Below, piece by piece: positions 5,208 to 5,223 of a stretch of 5,223 nucleotides of DNA (within the stretch, counting starts at the first letter, position 1; each line of letters starts with the position of its first letter). Source of the DNA: an uncultured Erysipelotrichaceae bacterium (GTDB taxonomy: Bacteria; Bacillota_I; Bacilli_A; Erysipelotrichales; Coprobacillaceae); contig UPXV01000067.1 of assembly GCA_900538465.1 (NCBI GenBank), positions 1 to 5,223 on the forward strand. The letters are read 5' to 3'. The translations under genes and the position numbers were made by a program. Under the pieces are notes generated by a model. The model had not been told where the DNA came from. It was given only the letters and a program-made list of their open reading frames with translations, and did not search any database.

Positions 5208-5223
5208 AGATGAACTGGCGGCT
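5208..5223 (-). other. Possible 3' end of a stable RNA gene (5S rRNA or tRNA), cut by the window edge
   Basis: The minus strand begins AGCCGCCAGTT directly before the leftward terminator. This is GC-richer than any intergenic stretch here, and no stop codon lies between the edge and the hairpin. GCCGCCA resembles the 3' strand of 5S rRNA helix I in Firmicutes; equally, AGCC-G-CCA could be a tRNA acceptor end with discriminator G and encoded CCA. A protein gene whose frame runs through the terminator is less likely. Sixteen bases cannot decide. Confidence 0.35.

Noticed and set aside
5197..5223. Start of a plus-strand gene reading MISPDELAA
   Set aside because: The ribosome-site-like AAAAAGGAG and the ATG are embedded in a perfect hairpin that makes a standard leftward terminator. 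The few GC-rich codons that follow are unlike this genome's coding style. It is kept open only as the alternative in the right-edge finding.

Overview
The window is AT-rich (the coding regions too) and carries compact genes with strong purine-rich ribosome binding sites and only TAA stops. This points to a low-GC Firmicute. The gene set and the style of the intergenic regions suggest something like an Erysipelotrichia gut bacterium, but that placement is inference and no taxonomic marker is complete here. No in-frame TGA is needed for any gene, so nothing requires a non-standard genetic code.

Layout: (1) 1-138 is an AT-rich divergent intergenic region, possibly with the start of a minus-strand gene at the left edge. 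(2) 139-765 (+) encodes a flavin-binding split-barrel protein of the NimA/pyridoxamine-phosphate-oxidase-like type, with an unusual N-terminal extension. (3) 762-1988 (-) encodes an HD-domain dGTP triphosphohydrolase; its stop codon interlocks with that of the preceding gene. (4) 2037-2498 (+) encodes the GAF-fold free methionine-(R)-sulfoxide reductase, divergent from dgt across only 48 bp. (5) 2481-2510 is a hairpin terminator serving both converging genes. (6) 2513-4225 (-) is ptsI, PTS enzyme I. (7) 4226-4388 is a regulatory-looking divergent region with a direct repeat and an inverted repeat. (8) 4389-5123 (+) is nagB, followed by its terminator. (9) 5180-5207 is a second terminator facing the other way, for a minus-strand gene that enters from the right. 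The last bases look like the 3' end of a stable RNA (5S rRNA or tRNA).

Every gene lies on the opposite strand from its neighbour, so each is its own transcription unit. The functional links are loose. EI energises sugar import by the PTS and NagB feeds PTS-imported amino sugars into glycolysis, so the ptsI/nagB divergent pair makes metabolic sense. Dgt (nucleotide pool), MsrC (methionine repair) and the flavin protein are housekeeping or stress functions. I see no phage, transposon, CRISPR, toxin-antitoxin or defence system, and no clear undescribed system. The points worth a second look are regulatory: very compact divergent promoters, repeats at the ptsI/nagB promoters, interlocked stops, and the N-terminal extension on the split-barrel protein.
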